DNA of 33,928 bases from an uncultured Roseburia sp. (GCA_900548205.1 URJS01000016.1:1-33928); one strand, 5' to 3'; shown: positions 1 to 9,231, counted from the stretch's first letter. Made by a program: numbers and translations. The notes: a model not told the origin generated them from the letters alone.

Positions 1-51
1 TATGACCCTCTGCTTGTAAGGCAGATGCTCTCCCAGCTGAGCTAAGATCCC
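1..51 (-). tRNA. tRNA-Val (anticodon TAC), 3' end cut by window edge
   Basis: Read on the minus strand from 51, the sequence starts GGGATCTTAGCTCAGC, a typical acceptor and D-arm. The anticodon stem TCTGC/GCAGA encloses the loop CTTACAA, with anticodon TAC at positions 18-16, preceded by the invariant T33. The variable region and the start of the T-arm follow before the sequence runs off the window. Anticodon TAC reads valine GTA/GTG codons. The T-loop and CCA end cannot be seen. It lies downstream of metH but has its own promoter. Confidence 0.93.
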
Positions 52-86
52 ATATCTGTCAGTCGCTTACCGCAACTGACTTGATT

Positions 87-115
87 AGTATACTACTTGT
101 CTTTTTAATTGTCAA
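87..115 (-). promoter_or_regulatory. Promoter of the tRNA-Val gene
   Basis: On the minus strand a perfect -35 TTGACA (115-110) is separated by exactly 17 bp from -10 TATACT (92-87), followed by a short leader into the tRNA at 51. The leader contains a 9-bp inverted repeat (58-66 with 72-80, one G-U pair) that may guide 5' processing. The near-consensus boxes fit a stable-RNA promoter. Confidence 0.8.
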
Positions 116-154
116 CACCTTTTTTAACTTTTTTATTCATAAAAGTTCAGAAAA

Positions 155-2599
155 TCACCCCAGCAGACGCTCCACTAGCTTCACGCAGTCCGCCGCGTCC
201 TTTGAATAACCATCCGCACCGATTTCCTCCGCAAAGCTCTCCGTGATCGCCGCCCCGCCGATCACAACCTTACAGCAGACGCCCTGTGCTTTTACCTGTT
301 CGACAACCTCCTTCATGCGCATCATCGTCGTCGTCATGAGCGCAGAAAGACCGATGATCGCCGCCTGCTCCCGAACAGCCGCTTCAACAATCGTTTCCGC
401 CGACACATCCTTGCCAAGATCGATCACGCGATAGCCGTAATTTTTCAGCATCAGTACAACAAGATTCTTTCCAATATCATGAATGTCCCCCTCCACTGTC
501 GCCACCACGATCGTCTCCTTCTCCACTCTGTTTTCCTTCTTCAAAAGCGGCTCAAGGTATTCGATCGCGAGCTTCATGGCATTGGCGGATGCGATCAGCT
601 GCGGCAGAAAATATTTCTGGCAGTCAAACAGTGCGCCAACCTCATTGATCGCCGGGATCAAATGCTCATTGATGACCGCATCCGGGTCCATGCCCGCCGA
701 AAGAAGCGCCTTTGTCTCATCCACGATCGTATTTTTATTTCCCTTGAGCACCGCCTCATAGACGGCGCTGTGCGTCTTGGCACCGGAAGAATCATTTCCT
801 CCCTTCTGATCGCTCCCCTTGGTCCGTACAAGCACCCGCTCCATGCCTGCATATTTTTCCGAGAGAAAATTCATCCGCCCGATATAACGGTTATCGCTGT
901 CCGCCTTATGAAGCAGCATATCAGAGGCAAACGCCGCGTTCATCAAAAGCTCCTGCGACGGATTGGCGATCGCCATCGTAAGACCATGCGCGATCGCCAT
1001 CGTAAGAAACGCCGCATTCACATACATACGCTCCGGCAGACCGAAAGAAATATTTGACAGACCGCAGACTGTCGGAATCTGCAATTCATGTTTGCAGTAT
1101 GCAAAGGTTTCAAAACACTCCAATGCCGCATCGGGATTTGCACCGACCGTCGCCACCAGACCGTCCACGATCACATCCTCGGCGCTAAGCCCATTCTCCT
1201 CTGCCCGCGCAAGTATCTCACGAATAATGCCATGTTTTTCCTCACAATCCTTCGGCAGCCCCGCATCCGAAAGCGGCAGCAGAATAAACATCGCACCATA
1301 TTTTCTCGCAACCGGAAGCAGCCTCCCAATCTTCTCGCTCTCCAGAGAGATGGAATTAATCAGCGCACGCCCCGGATAGATCCGCAGTGCCTCCTCGATC
1401 ACATCCACATAGCTCGAATCAATGCAAAGCGGCGTATCTACCGTCGAAGTCACCTCATAAACAGTGCAAAGCATCATTTCCTTCTCGTCAATGCCGTTCA
1501 TTCCCATATTGATGTCAAGGATCCGCGCACCGTTCTCCTCCTGCTCAAGCGCCATCTGGCGCACAAGATTTAAGCTGCCCTCTCTTAACTCTGCCTGCAG
1601 CTTCTTTTTTCCGGTCGGATTGATGCGCTCGCCGATCACGAGAAAATTTCCGTCAAGCTCTATCTCTGCAAAGCCACGCTCCGAAGTCAGCACTCTGCGG
1701 CTCTTTGTCAGCGGTTTTCTGACTGTTCCGCCGCTGACCGCATCGCCAAGCGCCCGTATGTGCTCCGGCGTCGTACCGCAGCAGCCGCCGAGGATCGACG
1801 CACCGGCGACAAGAAGCCTTTTTCCGGCTGCCGCAAATTCCTCCGGCGTCGCATCAAATACTGTCTCTCCATTGACCAGCTTTGGCATTCCGGCATTCGG
1901 TTTTGCAAGAATCGGAACTGTCGCGTACTCCGCCATCGCCTCCACCAGCGGAAGCATCGCCGCAGGTCCCGTTGAGCAGTTTAATCCTACCGCGTCTGCG
2001 CCAAGCGCCTGCAGAGTCACCACCGCCGTCACGGGGTCTGTACCATAGAGTGTCCTTCCATCCTCCTGATAAGTCAGCGATACCATCACCGGCAGCCCGC
2101 ACACCTCCCGGATCGCAAGCACTGCCGCCCGGCATTCCTGCAAACTCATCATCGTCTCTACCACAAACAGGTCAACGCCCGCCTCATACAGCGCCTGCGC
2201 CTGCTCCCTGTATACATCCACCAGCTCCTCAAACTGTAATTCTCCCAGCGGATAAAGCTGTGCTCCCGTCATCGTCAGATCGCCCGCCACAAACGCCCTT
2301 CCTGCCGCCGCTCTTTTGGAAAGCGCAACAAGCTCCCTGTTCATAGAGCCAAGCTGCTCCGCCAAACCATACTCGGCAAGCTTGATCCGGTTGGCAGTAA
2401 AGGTCGGCGCAAATAAAATATTTGTGCCCGCCTGAACATAGCGCTCCTGAAGCTCTGTAATAACCTTCGGATGCTCTAAAGTCCACTGCTCCGGGCATAC
2501 GCCGACCGGCATACCCACTTTCTGAAGATTTGTTCCTGTCGCTCCATCCAAAAGAACTGCTCCCTGCTCCGTCAGTCTCCGAAATTCCTCTCTTGTCAT
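155..2599 (-). CDS. metH: Cobalamin-dependent methionine synthase, short form without reactivation domain
   Basis: This enzyme transfers the methyl group of 5-methyltetrahydrofolate through cobalamin to homocysteine. The domains are in order. The homocysteine methyltransferase TIM barrel (about 1-290) has zinc-ligand cysteines in GLNCS (about 209) and GGCCGT (274-275). The pterin-binding barrel covers about 315-570, the B12 cap region about 605-690, and the B12-binding domain has the cobalt-ligand His in DIHDIG (about 708). The protein ends near residue 815, where the roughly 330-residue AdoMet reactivation domain of E. coli MetH would start, so reactivation probably needs a separate protein. 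Start is ATG at 2599; a GTG immediately upstream (2602) is an alternative and both have a weak purine-rich RBS. It is the last gene of the phosphohexomutase operon, 15 bp after the GH3 gene. No clear terminator follows; only an AT-rich weak hairpin lies near 125-147. Confidence 0.93.
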   Translation of the reverse strand: MTREEFRRLTEQGAVLLDGATGTNLQKVGMPVGVCPEQWTLEHPKVITELQERYVQAGTNILFAPTFTANRIKLAEYGLAEQLGSMNRELVALSKRAAAGRAFVAGDLTMTGAQLYPLGELQFEELVDVYREQAQALYEAGVDLFVVETMMSLQECRAAVLAIREVCGLPVMVSLTYQEDGRTLYGTDPVTAVVTLQALGADAVGLNCSTGPAAMLPLVEAMAEYATVPILAKPNAGMPKLVNGETVFDATPEEFAAAGKRLLVAGASILGGCCGTTPEHIRALGDAVSGGTVRKPLTKSRRVLTSERGFAEIELDGNFLVIGERINPTGKKKLQAELREGSLNLVRQMALEQEENGARILDINMGMNGIDEKEMMLCTVYEVTSTVDTPLCIDSSYVDVIEEALRIYPGRALINSISLESEKIGRLLPVARKYGAMFILLPLSDAGLPKDCEEKHGIIREILARAEENGLSAEDVIVDGLVATVGANPDAALECFETFAYCKHELQIPTVCGLSNISFGLPERMYVNAAFLTMAIAHGLTMAIANPSQELLMNAAFASDMLLHKADSDNRYIGRMNFLSEKYAGMERVLVRTKGSDQKGGNDSSGAKTHSAVYEAVLKGNKNTIVDETKALLSAGMDPDAVINEHLIPAINEVGALFDCQKYFLPQLIASANAMKLAIEYLEPLLKKENRVEKETIVVATVEGDIHDIGKNLVVLMLKNYGYRVIDLGKDVSAETIVEAAVREQAAIIGLSALMTTTMMRMKEVVEQVKAQGVCCKVVIGGAAITESFAEEIGADGYSKDAADCVKLVERLLG

Positions 2600-2616
2600 C
2601 ACATTCTCTCTCTCTG

Positions 2617-3894
2617 CTATCCCAGCTGCTGCTTTGCTTTTACAATGCGGATCAGCGATTCATTGATACGGTCCTCGCTGATCGTCCCGTTTTTCACAGC
2701 ATCCAGCAAACCATTATAAGCCGTCTCATAATCCTGCGGCATTAAGATCATATCCGCTCCTGCCTGCACCGCCTTTACGGCAGCCTCGTCTGCTCCATAG
2801 ACAGAAGTAATGGCGTTCATGTTCATCGCATCTGTGATCACGATCCCCTTATATCCCATCTGTGTGCGCAGAACATCTGTAAGCATCACCTGAGAAAGTG
2901 ACGCCGGCGTATCGTCTCCTGTGACCTTCAGTGCTGCAATGTGCCCCGCCATAATAAATGGAACCCCCGCATCGACCGCACGCTGAAACGGAACGAGCTC
3001 CGTTCCCTTCAGCTCCTCCAGTCCGCGGTCAGTGCTCACCGCATTCTCATGCGAATCGCCGCTCACACTTCCATGCCCCGGAAAATGCTTTGCTGTTCCA
3101 TAAACTCCGGCATCGGAAAGACCTTTTAATTCCGATGTCACCATCTCTGCCACAAGCTGACTGTCTGTGCCAAAGGAACGGTCTCCGATCGCATTTCCCT
3201 CCGTGACGATCACATCCGCCACAGGTGCAAAATCAACATTAAATCCAAGCTCTGACAGGTAACCGCCGATCACATTTCCCGCATTGTAAGCGTTTTGACT
3301 GTCACCGGTTGCTCCGATCGCCGCCATATTTCCAACGTCTGTCACGCCAAACGCACTGTTTCCGGCAATCCTTGCAACACTTCCGCCCTCCTCATCCACA
3401 CACAAAAATGCCGGAAGTCCCGTACGCTCCCTTGCGATCGTATTCATATTCTGGAGCATCGTACGCGTCTGCTCCGGATCCTTTAAATTATCGGACAGAT
3501 AGACAATCCCGCCAACCGGACGTTTTCCGTACCATTCCTTTGTCGTATCACCTGCTGCTGTCACTCCCGAAAACCCGGTCAGCGCATCCGGTGTGATCAC
3601 AAACATTTGCGCGATCTTATCCTCCAGCGTCATTCCGGCAACATATTCCGCTGCCTTTGTCATCGCCTCATCCACCACCGGAGCTGTCGGGGGCTCTGTC
3701 TCCTCCGACGGCTGCTCCGTCTGTGTCTCAACCGGCTGCTTTGGCTTCTCCTCCCTGTCCTTTATCACAAATCTTCCGATGACAAATACAAGTCCTGCCA
3801 CTGCCAACACAATAGCGATCAAAAATATGATAAACAAAATCGTCGCCTGCTTCGTATCCCTCTGGCGCCTTTGTCTGCGTTCTTCCCGATTCAT
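2617..3894 (-). CDS. Membrane-anchored GH3 beta-N-acetylhexosaminidase, NagZ-like
   Basis: The 425-residue protein belongs to glycoside hydrolase family 3, the family that removes terminal beta-linked N-acetylglucosamine from muropeptides or glycans. A basic N-terminus precedes one membrane segment (about 18-40), then an acidic, Pro/Glu/Thr-rich linker (45-75), so the enzyme is probably held on the outer face of the membrane. NagZ hallmarks are visible: KHFPGHG (269-275), the Asp280-Ser-His282 of the His/Asp catalytic dyad loop, and the nucleophile Asp355 in ITDAMNMN. GDRSFG and the AGHIA substrate-loop motif are also present. The start follows an AAAGGAA-type RBS. It sits between the CmpB-domain gene (32 bp) and metH (15 bp), in one operon. 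Wall-sugar recycling is the likely role; exact substrate is inferred. Confidence 0.88.
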   Translation of the reverse strand: MNREERRQRRQRDTKQATILFIIFLIAIVLAVAGLVFVIGRFVIKDREEKPKQPVETQTEQPSEETEPPTAPVVDEAMTKAAEYVAGMTLEDKIAQMFVITPDALTGFSGVTAAGDTTKEWYGKRPVGGIVYLSDNLKDPEQTRTMLQNMNTIARERTGLPAFLCVDEEGGSVARIAGNSAFGVTDVGNMAAIGATGDSQNAYNAGNVIGGYLSELGFNVDFAPVADVIVTEGNAIGDRSFGTDSQLVAEMVTSELKGLSDAGVYGTAKHFPGHGSVSGDSHENAVSTDRGLEELKGTELVPFQRAVDAGVPFIMAGHIAALKVTGDDTPASLSQVMLTDVLRTQMGYKGIVITDAMNMNAITSVYGADEAAVKAVQAGADMILMPQDYETAYNGLLDAVKNGTISEDRINESLIRIVKAKQQLG

Positions 3895-3926
3895 AAGTTC
3901 CTTTCCTTTTCCTCCCTCGTACCGCT

Positions 3927-5222
3927 TTATTCCACACGCTTTGCATTCGGATAAATCCGTGCCATCCTCTCATCCGGAAAATGCTCGTCGATCGTTTTCT
4001 GCCAGCCGCTGCGCGCCGCAATCCCTCTTGACCGCTCGTCGTAGCGTGACATCGCCAGCGCGGAAACAGCGACATTGCAGCACATAAAGACAAGCAGCAC
4101 CCATGTCAATGTCTTTCCGAGCCTCACCGGAATCCGCTCAATCCATTTGGAGACAAACGGATAGCATTTTTTAAACCAGACAACGGCTGCAATGCCCCAG
4201 AAAAAGCAATACAGCAGATTGATCCTTCCGCCAAGATTAAACGGCATCCAGCTGTAATCCCAAAATACCGTACCAAATACAAGCTCCGTAAAAACACTGC
4301 ACAAATATTCATAGGCTCCGCCCAAAAACGTGCCGACCGCAAATAAGAATCCGTCGGAGCTGTCACGGTAGCGGTACAAAAGTGCAGTCGCTCCCGCAAT
4401 CGCAAAGCCCCACACCAGACTAAACGACCCCCATACAACACTGCTGCGGCTCATCCACACGCCCGCTGTGACCCTGCAATAAAGCGTCTCCGTCAGATCT
4501 CCCAAAAATGCCCCTACAAAAAAGAGCATCACGAGCTTATAAAAGCCGCACCCGTCTGCAAACACACCTGCTTTTGGTGCTGCGCTCTCCCGCTTTGCGG
4601 CATTGGGATATGCCTTATGGATACGCCTGTCTACCTGATCAAAAATCCATTTCCCAATCCGAAAGCTGATCCTTGCAAACCACGCATCCGCTGCCTCCCA
4701 GCGTTTCATCTGCTTGCTTCTTCCTGCAAGGATGACTGCAGTTGCCGCACAGTCCAAGACCGCTATGCTGACCGTTATCCAGATCAGGATATGACCCAAC
4801 GTCTGCGGCAGCAGGGAAAACAGCGTAAGCAGTATGTAATTGCCCCATTTTACCGCCGCAAACCCAAGCACTCCCCAAAGGACTGACATTTGCAGACAGA
4901 TATAACCGTCAAGATTCCACCGCAGCGCAGAATAATCCCACCAGCGCTCATGATAAAAACGCTCAATCAGTCTGCCTGCAACCCACTCGGCAACCGTTGT
5001 AAAAATCATGCAGCCAAGAAACAGCCATATTCCGCTAAGCTCCTGTAAATAAACTGTGATCGTAACCGCCGTTACTCCGTACAGCACGCACAGCGGACCA
5101 TTGATCAGACCGCGGTTGACAAACCGCTTCTGCTTAAGCGCCGCAAAAACAGTCTCAAGCACCCATCCGAAAAAAGAGTAGCAGAAAAACAACCATGCCA
5201 ATTCATATCCTGTGTATCTCAT
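3927..5222 (-). CDS. Polytopic membrane protein with two CmpB-type (PF06541) domains
   Basis: The 431-residue protein resembles the family called putative ABC-transporter type IV (CmpB), whose function is not established. The first copy (about 5-165) shows the hallmark pattern FCYSFFGWVLET, then NRGLINGP and YG. A second, more divergent copy (about 228-350) shows FFVGAFLGDLTET and WGS. Both halves share a C-terminal signature: WDYS at 95-98 and 321-324, followed by NLxG and then WG at 116-117 and 342-343. Each half also ends with a YPNAxKR-like soluble tail (about 205-211 and 424-429). Most family members carry one domain, so this is an internal duplication or fusion. No ATPase gene is adjacent. 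RBS GGGAGAG precedes the start. It lies between manA and the GH3 gene. Confidence 0.8.
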   Translation of the reverse strand: MRYTGYELAWLFFCYSFFGWVLETVFAALKQKRFVNRGLINGPLCVLYGVTAVTITVYLQELSGIWLFLGCMIFTTVAEWVAGRLIERFYHERWWDYSALRWNLDGYICLQMSVLWGVLGFAAVKWGNYILLTLFSLLPQTLGHILIWITVSIAVLDCAATAVILAGRSKQMKRWEAADAWFARISFRIGKWIFDQVDRRIHKAYPNAAKRESAAPKAGVFADGCGFYKLVMLFFVGAFLGDLTETLYCRVTAGVWMSRSSVVWGSFSLVWGFAIAGATALLYRYRDSSDGFLFAVGTFLGGAYEYLCSVFTELVFGTVFWDYSWMPFNLGGRINLLYCFFWGIAAVVWFKKCYPFVSKWIERIPVRLGKTLTWVLLVFMCCNVAVSALAMSRYDERSRGIAARSGWQKTIDEHFPDERMARIYPNAKRVE

Positions 5223-5243
5223 GCTCTGTTATCTCTCCCTTTT

Positions 5244-6197
5244 CTATTCCTCTGCCTTGGCTGCAAGAATCGTCATATGCCCCCGCATCCTTACGGCACC
5301 GTAGCCATAGGGTACGATCAGATGTGTTCCCTTTTGCACCGGACAGCCGTCTATGCTGCCCGCTCCCTCTACAACCGATACCAATAAAAACGGATCACTT
5401 TGGCAAAACATCAGCTCTCCCTCTACATCCGCCTTAAATATCCGGTAATACGCACAGGCATACAGCTCATTCATTTGATTTTTTGGAAGATCCAGAACAG
5501 ACTTTACGCTTTCCTTTGCAGGCTCTGCCGGAACAGTGATGACATCCAGGCTCTTTTCAATATGCAGCTCTCTCGGCCTGCCGTTCTGAAGTCTGTCATA
5601 ATCATAGACCCGATAAGTAATATCGCTGTTCTCCTGCGTCTCCAGCAAAAGCAGACCTCCCTTGATCGCATGGACCGTACCGGGATCGATCTGGATAAAA
5701 TCGCCTTTTTTTACGGGAATCTCGCGAATAAATTCCTTCCATCTTCCCTGTCGGATCATATCCTCCAGTTCTTCCTTTGAACGGGCGTTGTGACCGAATA
5801 CAAGCGTGCTTCCCTCCGGCGCGTCTAAGATATACCAGCACTCCGTCTTTCCAAGCGATCCACTCTCATGTACCCTTGCATAATCGTCATCAGGATGTAC
5901 CTGAATACTCAAATCCTCCCGCGCATCAATAATTTTTGTCATAAGAGGAAAACGGGCGCTGTTAAAATTGCCGAATACCTCCGGATGCTCCTCCCATACC
6001 TTTGAGAGCTTCTGCCCCGCAAAAACACCGTTTCTTATCGTTCCGTCACCGTTTGGGTGCGCGGAAATCCCCCAGCATTCGCCGAGATCATCTCCTGCCT
6101 CCGCACAGCCGAATTCCTCCCGCAGTCTCGTACCTCCCCAGATATTATGTGTGCATACCGGATCTAAAAATAAAAGTTCCTTTGCTTTCTGGCTCAT
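5244..6197 (-). CDS. manA: Mannose-6-phosphate isomerase, class I
   Basis: This enzyme interconverts mannose-6-phosphate and fructose-6-phosphate. The 317-residue length is typical of short Firmicutes ManA. Zinc-site motifs are present: SIQVHPDD (Gln and His at about 100 and 102), GKTECWYI (Glu about 120) and PGTVHAI (His about 177), followed by QENSDITYRVYDYDR with the catalytic arginine. The C-terminal beta domain ends in a KGTHLIVP-type strand. ATG at 6197 is chosen over an upstream TTG; the RBS is weak. It is 15 bp after the phosphohexomutase gene. Together with the mannose-family PTS in this window it could bring mannose-6-phosphate into glycolysis. Confidence 0.93.
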   Translation of the reverse strand: MSQKAKELLFLDPVCTHNIWGGTRLREEFGCAEAGDDLGECWGISAHPNGDGTIRNGVFAGQKLSKVWEEHPEVFGNFNSARFPLMTKIIDAREDLSIQVHPDDDYARVHESGSLGKTECWYILDAPEGSTLVFGHNARSKEELEDMIRQGRWKEFIREIPVKKGDFIQIDPGTVHAIKGGLLLLETQENSDITYRVYDYDRLQNGRPRELHIEKSLDVITVPAEPAKESVKSVLDLPKNQMNELYACAYYRIFKADVEGELMFCQSDPFLLVSVVEGAGSIDGCPVQKGTHLIVPYGYGAVRMRGHMTILAAKAEE

Positions 6198-6212
6198 CAA
6201 TCGTACCTGTCC

Positions 6213-7928
6213 CTATCCTAAAAGATCATTTTTTAAAGCTTCCAGCTTCCTTTCTGCATCCTCCAAGGACTCGCCCTTCACACCAAAATAATACTTGATC
6301 TTCGGCTCCGTGCCGGACGGACGCACACAGCACCAAGCCTGGTCGGCAAGCTCATAGTAAAGAACATTTGAGGACGGAAGTCCCGTTGCCGTCACCTCTC
6401 CTGTCACCATATCCTTTCTCGTATCATCCTTATAATCACGGACAGCAAGCACCTTATGACCGCCGAGCTCCTTTGGCGGGTTCTCCCTTGACTCACGCAT
6501 CAACGTCTGGATCTGCGCCGCTCCGTCAATCCCTTTTAATGTTTTTGTCTCAAGTCCCTCTCTGTAGAAGCCGTATTTCTCATACATATCAAGCATCGCA
6601 TCCCACAGCGTCTTTCCATGTTTTTTGCACCAGGAAGCAACCTCGCACAGCATCATGACCGCCACACAGGCGTCCTTATCTCTCGCATAGGTGCCTACCA
6701 GACAGCCGTAGCTCTCCTCCAGACCAAACACATAGTTATTTGTCTGCTGTTCCTCAAACAGGCGGATCTGCTCGCCGATATACTTAAATCCGGTCAAGAC
6801 CTCGATCAGCTTTACATCATAAGCTGCGGCGATCGCTTTTGCCATATCCGTCGTCACGATCGTCTCTATGAGCGCCGGATTTTTCGGCATGGTTCCCATT
6901 TGTGTGCGCTCCCTTAAAATATATTCCGCAATGAGCATCCCCGACATATTTCCGGTAAAGCTTATATATTCTCCCGTCTTTGTATCCTTGCAGTATACGC
7001 CGAGACGGTCAGCATCCGGGTCTGTCGCAAGCACAATGTCAGCGTCTACCTCCTTTGCAAGCTCTAAGGCAAGCGCAAACGCCTTGGGCGATTCGGGATT
7101 CGGATAGGACACGGTCGGGAAATTGCCGTCCGGCAGCTCCTGCTCCTTTACCACATAAACGTTCTCAAAGCCAAGCTCCTTTAACACGCGGCGCACCGGA
7201 AGATTGCCTGTTCCGTGAAGCGGCGTATAAACAATGCGGATGTCCTTTGCCATCTCCTGAATGATCTCGGGATGGATCGACTGCTTTTTGAGTTCCTCCA
7301 TATAAAGATCGTCGATCTCTGCACCGATGACCTGATAAAGACCTGCCTTGACGGCATCGTCCTTTGGCATTGTCTTTACCTGTGCAAAAGAAGTTACCTT
7401 CGCCACCTCTGCCAGAATATTCTTATCGTGCGGCGGCGTGATCTGCGCGCCGTCCTCCCAATATACCTTATAGCCGTTATACTCTCTCGGATTATGGCTC
7501 GCCGTAATGACGATCCCCGACACACATCCCAGATGACGGAGCGCAAAAGACAGCTCCGGCGTTGGACGCAGACTCTCAAATACATATGCTTTAATTCCGT
7601 TTGCGTTCAGACAAAGCGCCGCCTCCTCCGCAAACTCCGGCGACATCCTGCGGGAATCGTAGGCGATCGCCACGCCCTTTTTCTGTCCGTTCTGCGAAAT
7701 AATATAATTTGCCAGTCCCTGTGTCGCCTGACGCACGGTATAGATATTCATACGGTTTGTTCCCGCGCCTATAACGCCGCGCAGTCCTCCCGTTCCAAAT
7801 TCCAGCTGACGGTAAAAACGATCCTCAATCTCGGCTGCATCATCCTTGATCGCCGCAAGCTCCGCTTTCGTATCCTCATCGAAATAGTCATCTGTACACC
7901 ACTGCTTATAAAGCTCCATATAGCTCAT
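6213..7928 (-). CDS. Alpha-D-phosphohexomutase (phosphoglucomutase/phosphomannomutase)
   Basis: The 571-residue enzyme moves phosphate between C6 and C1 of glucose or mannose through a phosphoserine. All four domain signatures are visible: active-site Ser144 in TASHNP, the metal-binding loop DPDADR (303-308), the sugar-recognition loop GLEESYG (402-408), and the phosphate-binding loop RPSGTEPK near the C-terminus. Length and motifs match the Bacillus PgcA type rather than the shorter GlmM. The start follows AAGGAGAACG. It is first in an operon with manA, the CmpB protein, the GH3 enzyme and metH. Glucose versus mannose preference cannot be read from the sequence; a neighbouring manA makes mannose-1-phosphate supply plausible. 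Confidence 0.92.
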   Translation of the reverse strand: MSYMELYKQWCTDDYFDEDTKAELAAIKDDAAEIEDRFYRQLEFGTGGLRGVIGAGTNRMNIYTVRQATQGLANYIISQNGQKKGVAIAYDSRRMSPEFAEEAALCLNANGIKAYVFESLRPTPELSFALRHLGCVSGIVITASHNPREYNGYKVYWEDGAQITPPHDKNILAEVAKVTSFAQVKTMPKDDAVKAGLYQVIGAEIDDLYMEELKKQSIHPEIIQEMAKDIRIVYTPLHGTGNLPVRRVLKELGFENVYVVKEQELPDGNFPTVSYPNPESPKAFALALELAKEVDADIVLATDPDADRLGVYCKDTKTGEYISFTGNMSGMLIAEYILRERTQMGTMPKNPALIETIVTTDMAKAIAAAYDVKLIEVLTGFKYIGEQIRLFEEQQTNNYVFGLEESYGCLVGTYARDKDACVAVMMLCEVASWCKKHGKTLWDAMLDMYEKYGFYREGLETKTLKGIDGAAQIQTLMRESRENPPKELGGHKVLAVRDYKDDTRKDMVTGEVTATGLPSSNVLYYELADQAWCCVRPSGTEPKIKYYFGVKGESLEDAERKLEALKNDLLG

Positions 7929-7965
7929 ACTCGTTCTCCTTCTCTGCTATGCTTATTATCTTCTT

Positions 7966-7994
7966 ATTATAGGCTTTGAACGCGTGTCTGTAAA
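7966..7994 (-). promoter_or_regulatory. Promoter of the phosphohexomutase-manA-cmpB-GH3-metH operon
   Basis: On the minus strand -35 TTTACA (7994-7989) and a perfect -10 TATAAT (7971-7966) are separated by 17 bp, about 40 bp upstream of the start at 7928. No operator-like repeat is obvious, which suggests housekeeping expression. Confidence 0.78.
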
Positions 7995-8016
7995 CTTTTT
8001 TGCGCATTTTTCCAAA

Positions 8017-9201
8017 CTAATTTTTGTTTGAGACCGTTCCGTCCTCCGCAATGACCGCGCCCGCCGATATTTGCTGCAGATATCCTAAGATTTCCTGCGC
8101 CTTTTGTCCTGTCGCAAGCTTTGTCACGCCACCCTCTGCATAGATGGGCAGATACTGATACCTCTGCTCTCCCTCCGGTGTGACCGTCACCTTAAGCAGC
8201 GCCGAGCGGTCAATCGTTTGTCCAAACACAAAGTTGCCGAGACTGTAAAACACCGGCTGCCCGCCAAAATAGGCGGCGCCCTGCAGACAGTGCGTATGCG
8301 ATCCCACTACCACATCCGCGCCCGCTGCAAGGCAATTTTGCGCAATCTTTGTCTGATAATCTTCCGGATAAGCGGCATACTCCACACCCCAGTGCGGATA
8401 AACCGCAAGAAAATCGCACTCCTTCGCCGCCTCCTCAACAAGCTCGATCAGCCTTGTATCATCATAGCAGGAAAATACGCCGGGCGCGCTGTTTTCTACC
8501 TTCCAGTCACCGGTCGGTACCACACGCGAAACTGCAAGAAATCCAAATTTTTTTCCGTTGATCTCAAAGGTCTTCACCTGCTCGGCACGCGCGATGCTCT
8601 CCCCCGCGCCGCCGTAGCGGATCCCCGCTCCATCCAGAGTGACAAACGTATCGCTTAACGCCGCCTTTCCGTAATCAAGCACATGATTATTTGCCAAGGA
8701 AACGACATCCACTCCCATCTCCTTTAGCGCCGTGACATAGGATGGCTCACATCGGAATGTATACTGCTTTCCTTCCATCGGAGCCCCCTGTGTGCTGAAC
8801 GGAAATTCATTATTTATCATCAGAACATCCGCCGCCTGCAGCTCTAAAAGCAGTTCCTCCGAGATCACACCGGCAATCCCGTTTGCATCGTAGCCTGCCA
8901 GAAAAGCGTTTCCAAACAATACGTCACCGCCAAAAAGAATCGTCGTATCTTCCTTTGGCGGCTGCGGCTTTTGTATATGCTCCCCTGCCGCCTGCGGCTC
9001 CTGTGTCCCGCTCTCTGCTGCTCCTTCGCCGTCCGGCTCCGTCCGGCTCTCCGTCTCGCTGTTTTGCACCTCTTTGGGAGGCTCCACCTCCTCTCCCTGT
9101 GTCTGCGCCGTTTCGTCTCCTGCCCATACAAGTGCAAAAAGCAGCAGAACCACGATTCCCAAAGATGCTATGTACATCAGCTTCTGCAATATCTTCTTCA
9201 T
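8017..9201 (-). CDS. CapA-family metallophosphatase-like protein, membrane anchored
   Basis: The protein belongs to the CapA/PgsA-like calcineurin-superfamily group (PGA_cap), often linked to poly-gamma-glutamate capsule but widespread with unknown roles. Start is set at ATG 9201 (394 residues), which follows GGAGGG; an ATG at 9222 has no RBS. One N-terminal membrane segment (about 8-27) is followed by a Glu/Pro/Gln-rich linker (30-85). The metal-binding motifs follow: FGGDVLFGN (about 90), INNEFPF, ANNHVLDYG, GSHTHCLQG and YSLGNFVFGQ. The catalytic part is therefore outside the cell. No capB or capC gene is nearby, so a capsule role is not supported. It has its own promoter and looks monocistronic. 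Confidence 0.87.
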   Translation of the reverse strand: MKKILQKLMYIASLGIVVLLLFALVWAGDETAQTQGEEVEPPKEVQNSETESRTEPDGEGAAESGTQEPQAAGEHIQKPQPPKEDTTILFGGDVLFGNAFLAGYDANGIAGVISEELLLELQAADVLMINNEFPFSTQGAPMEGKQYTFRCEPSYVTALKEMGVDVVSLANNHVLDYGKAALSDTFVTLDGAGIRYGGAGESIARAEQVKTFEINGKKFGFLAVSRVVPTGDWKVENSAPGVFSCYDDTRLIELVEEAAKECDFLAVYPHWGVEYAAYPEDYQTKIAQNCLAAGADVVVGSHTHCLQGAAYFGGQPVFYSLGNFVFGQTIDRSALLKVTVTPEGEQRYQYLPIYAEGGVTKLATGQKAQEILGYLQQISAGAVIAEDGTVSNKN

Positions 9202-9231
9202 ACTCCCTCCAAATGTCTGCATAATATATCC

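Noticed and set aside
479..1057. Plus-strand open frame of 192 codons
   Set aside because: Fully antisense to metH, no RBS, composition of a reverse-frame shadow (Arg/His/Leu rich).
3927..5222. Two CmpB genes joined by a sequencing error
   Set aside because: The frame is continuous through the linker and the second copy has no start codon with RBS of its own.
7215..7979. Plus-strand open frame of 254 codons
   Set aside because: Antisense to the phosphohexomutase, which has complete family motifs; no RBS or family resemblance.
8104..8658. Plus-strand open frame of 184 codons
   Set aside because: Antisense to the CapA-like gene.
8017..9201. Capsule (poly-gamma-glutamate) locus
   Set aside because: Only a CapA-type protein is present; no capB/capC/pgsB genes nearby.
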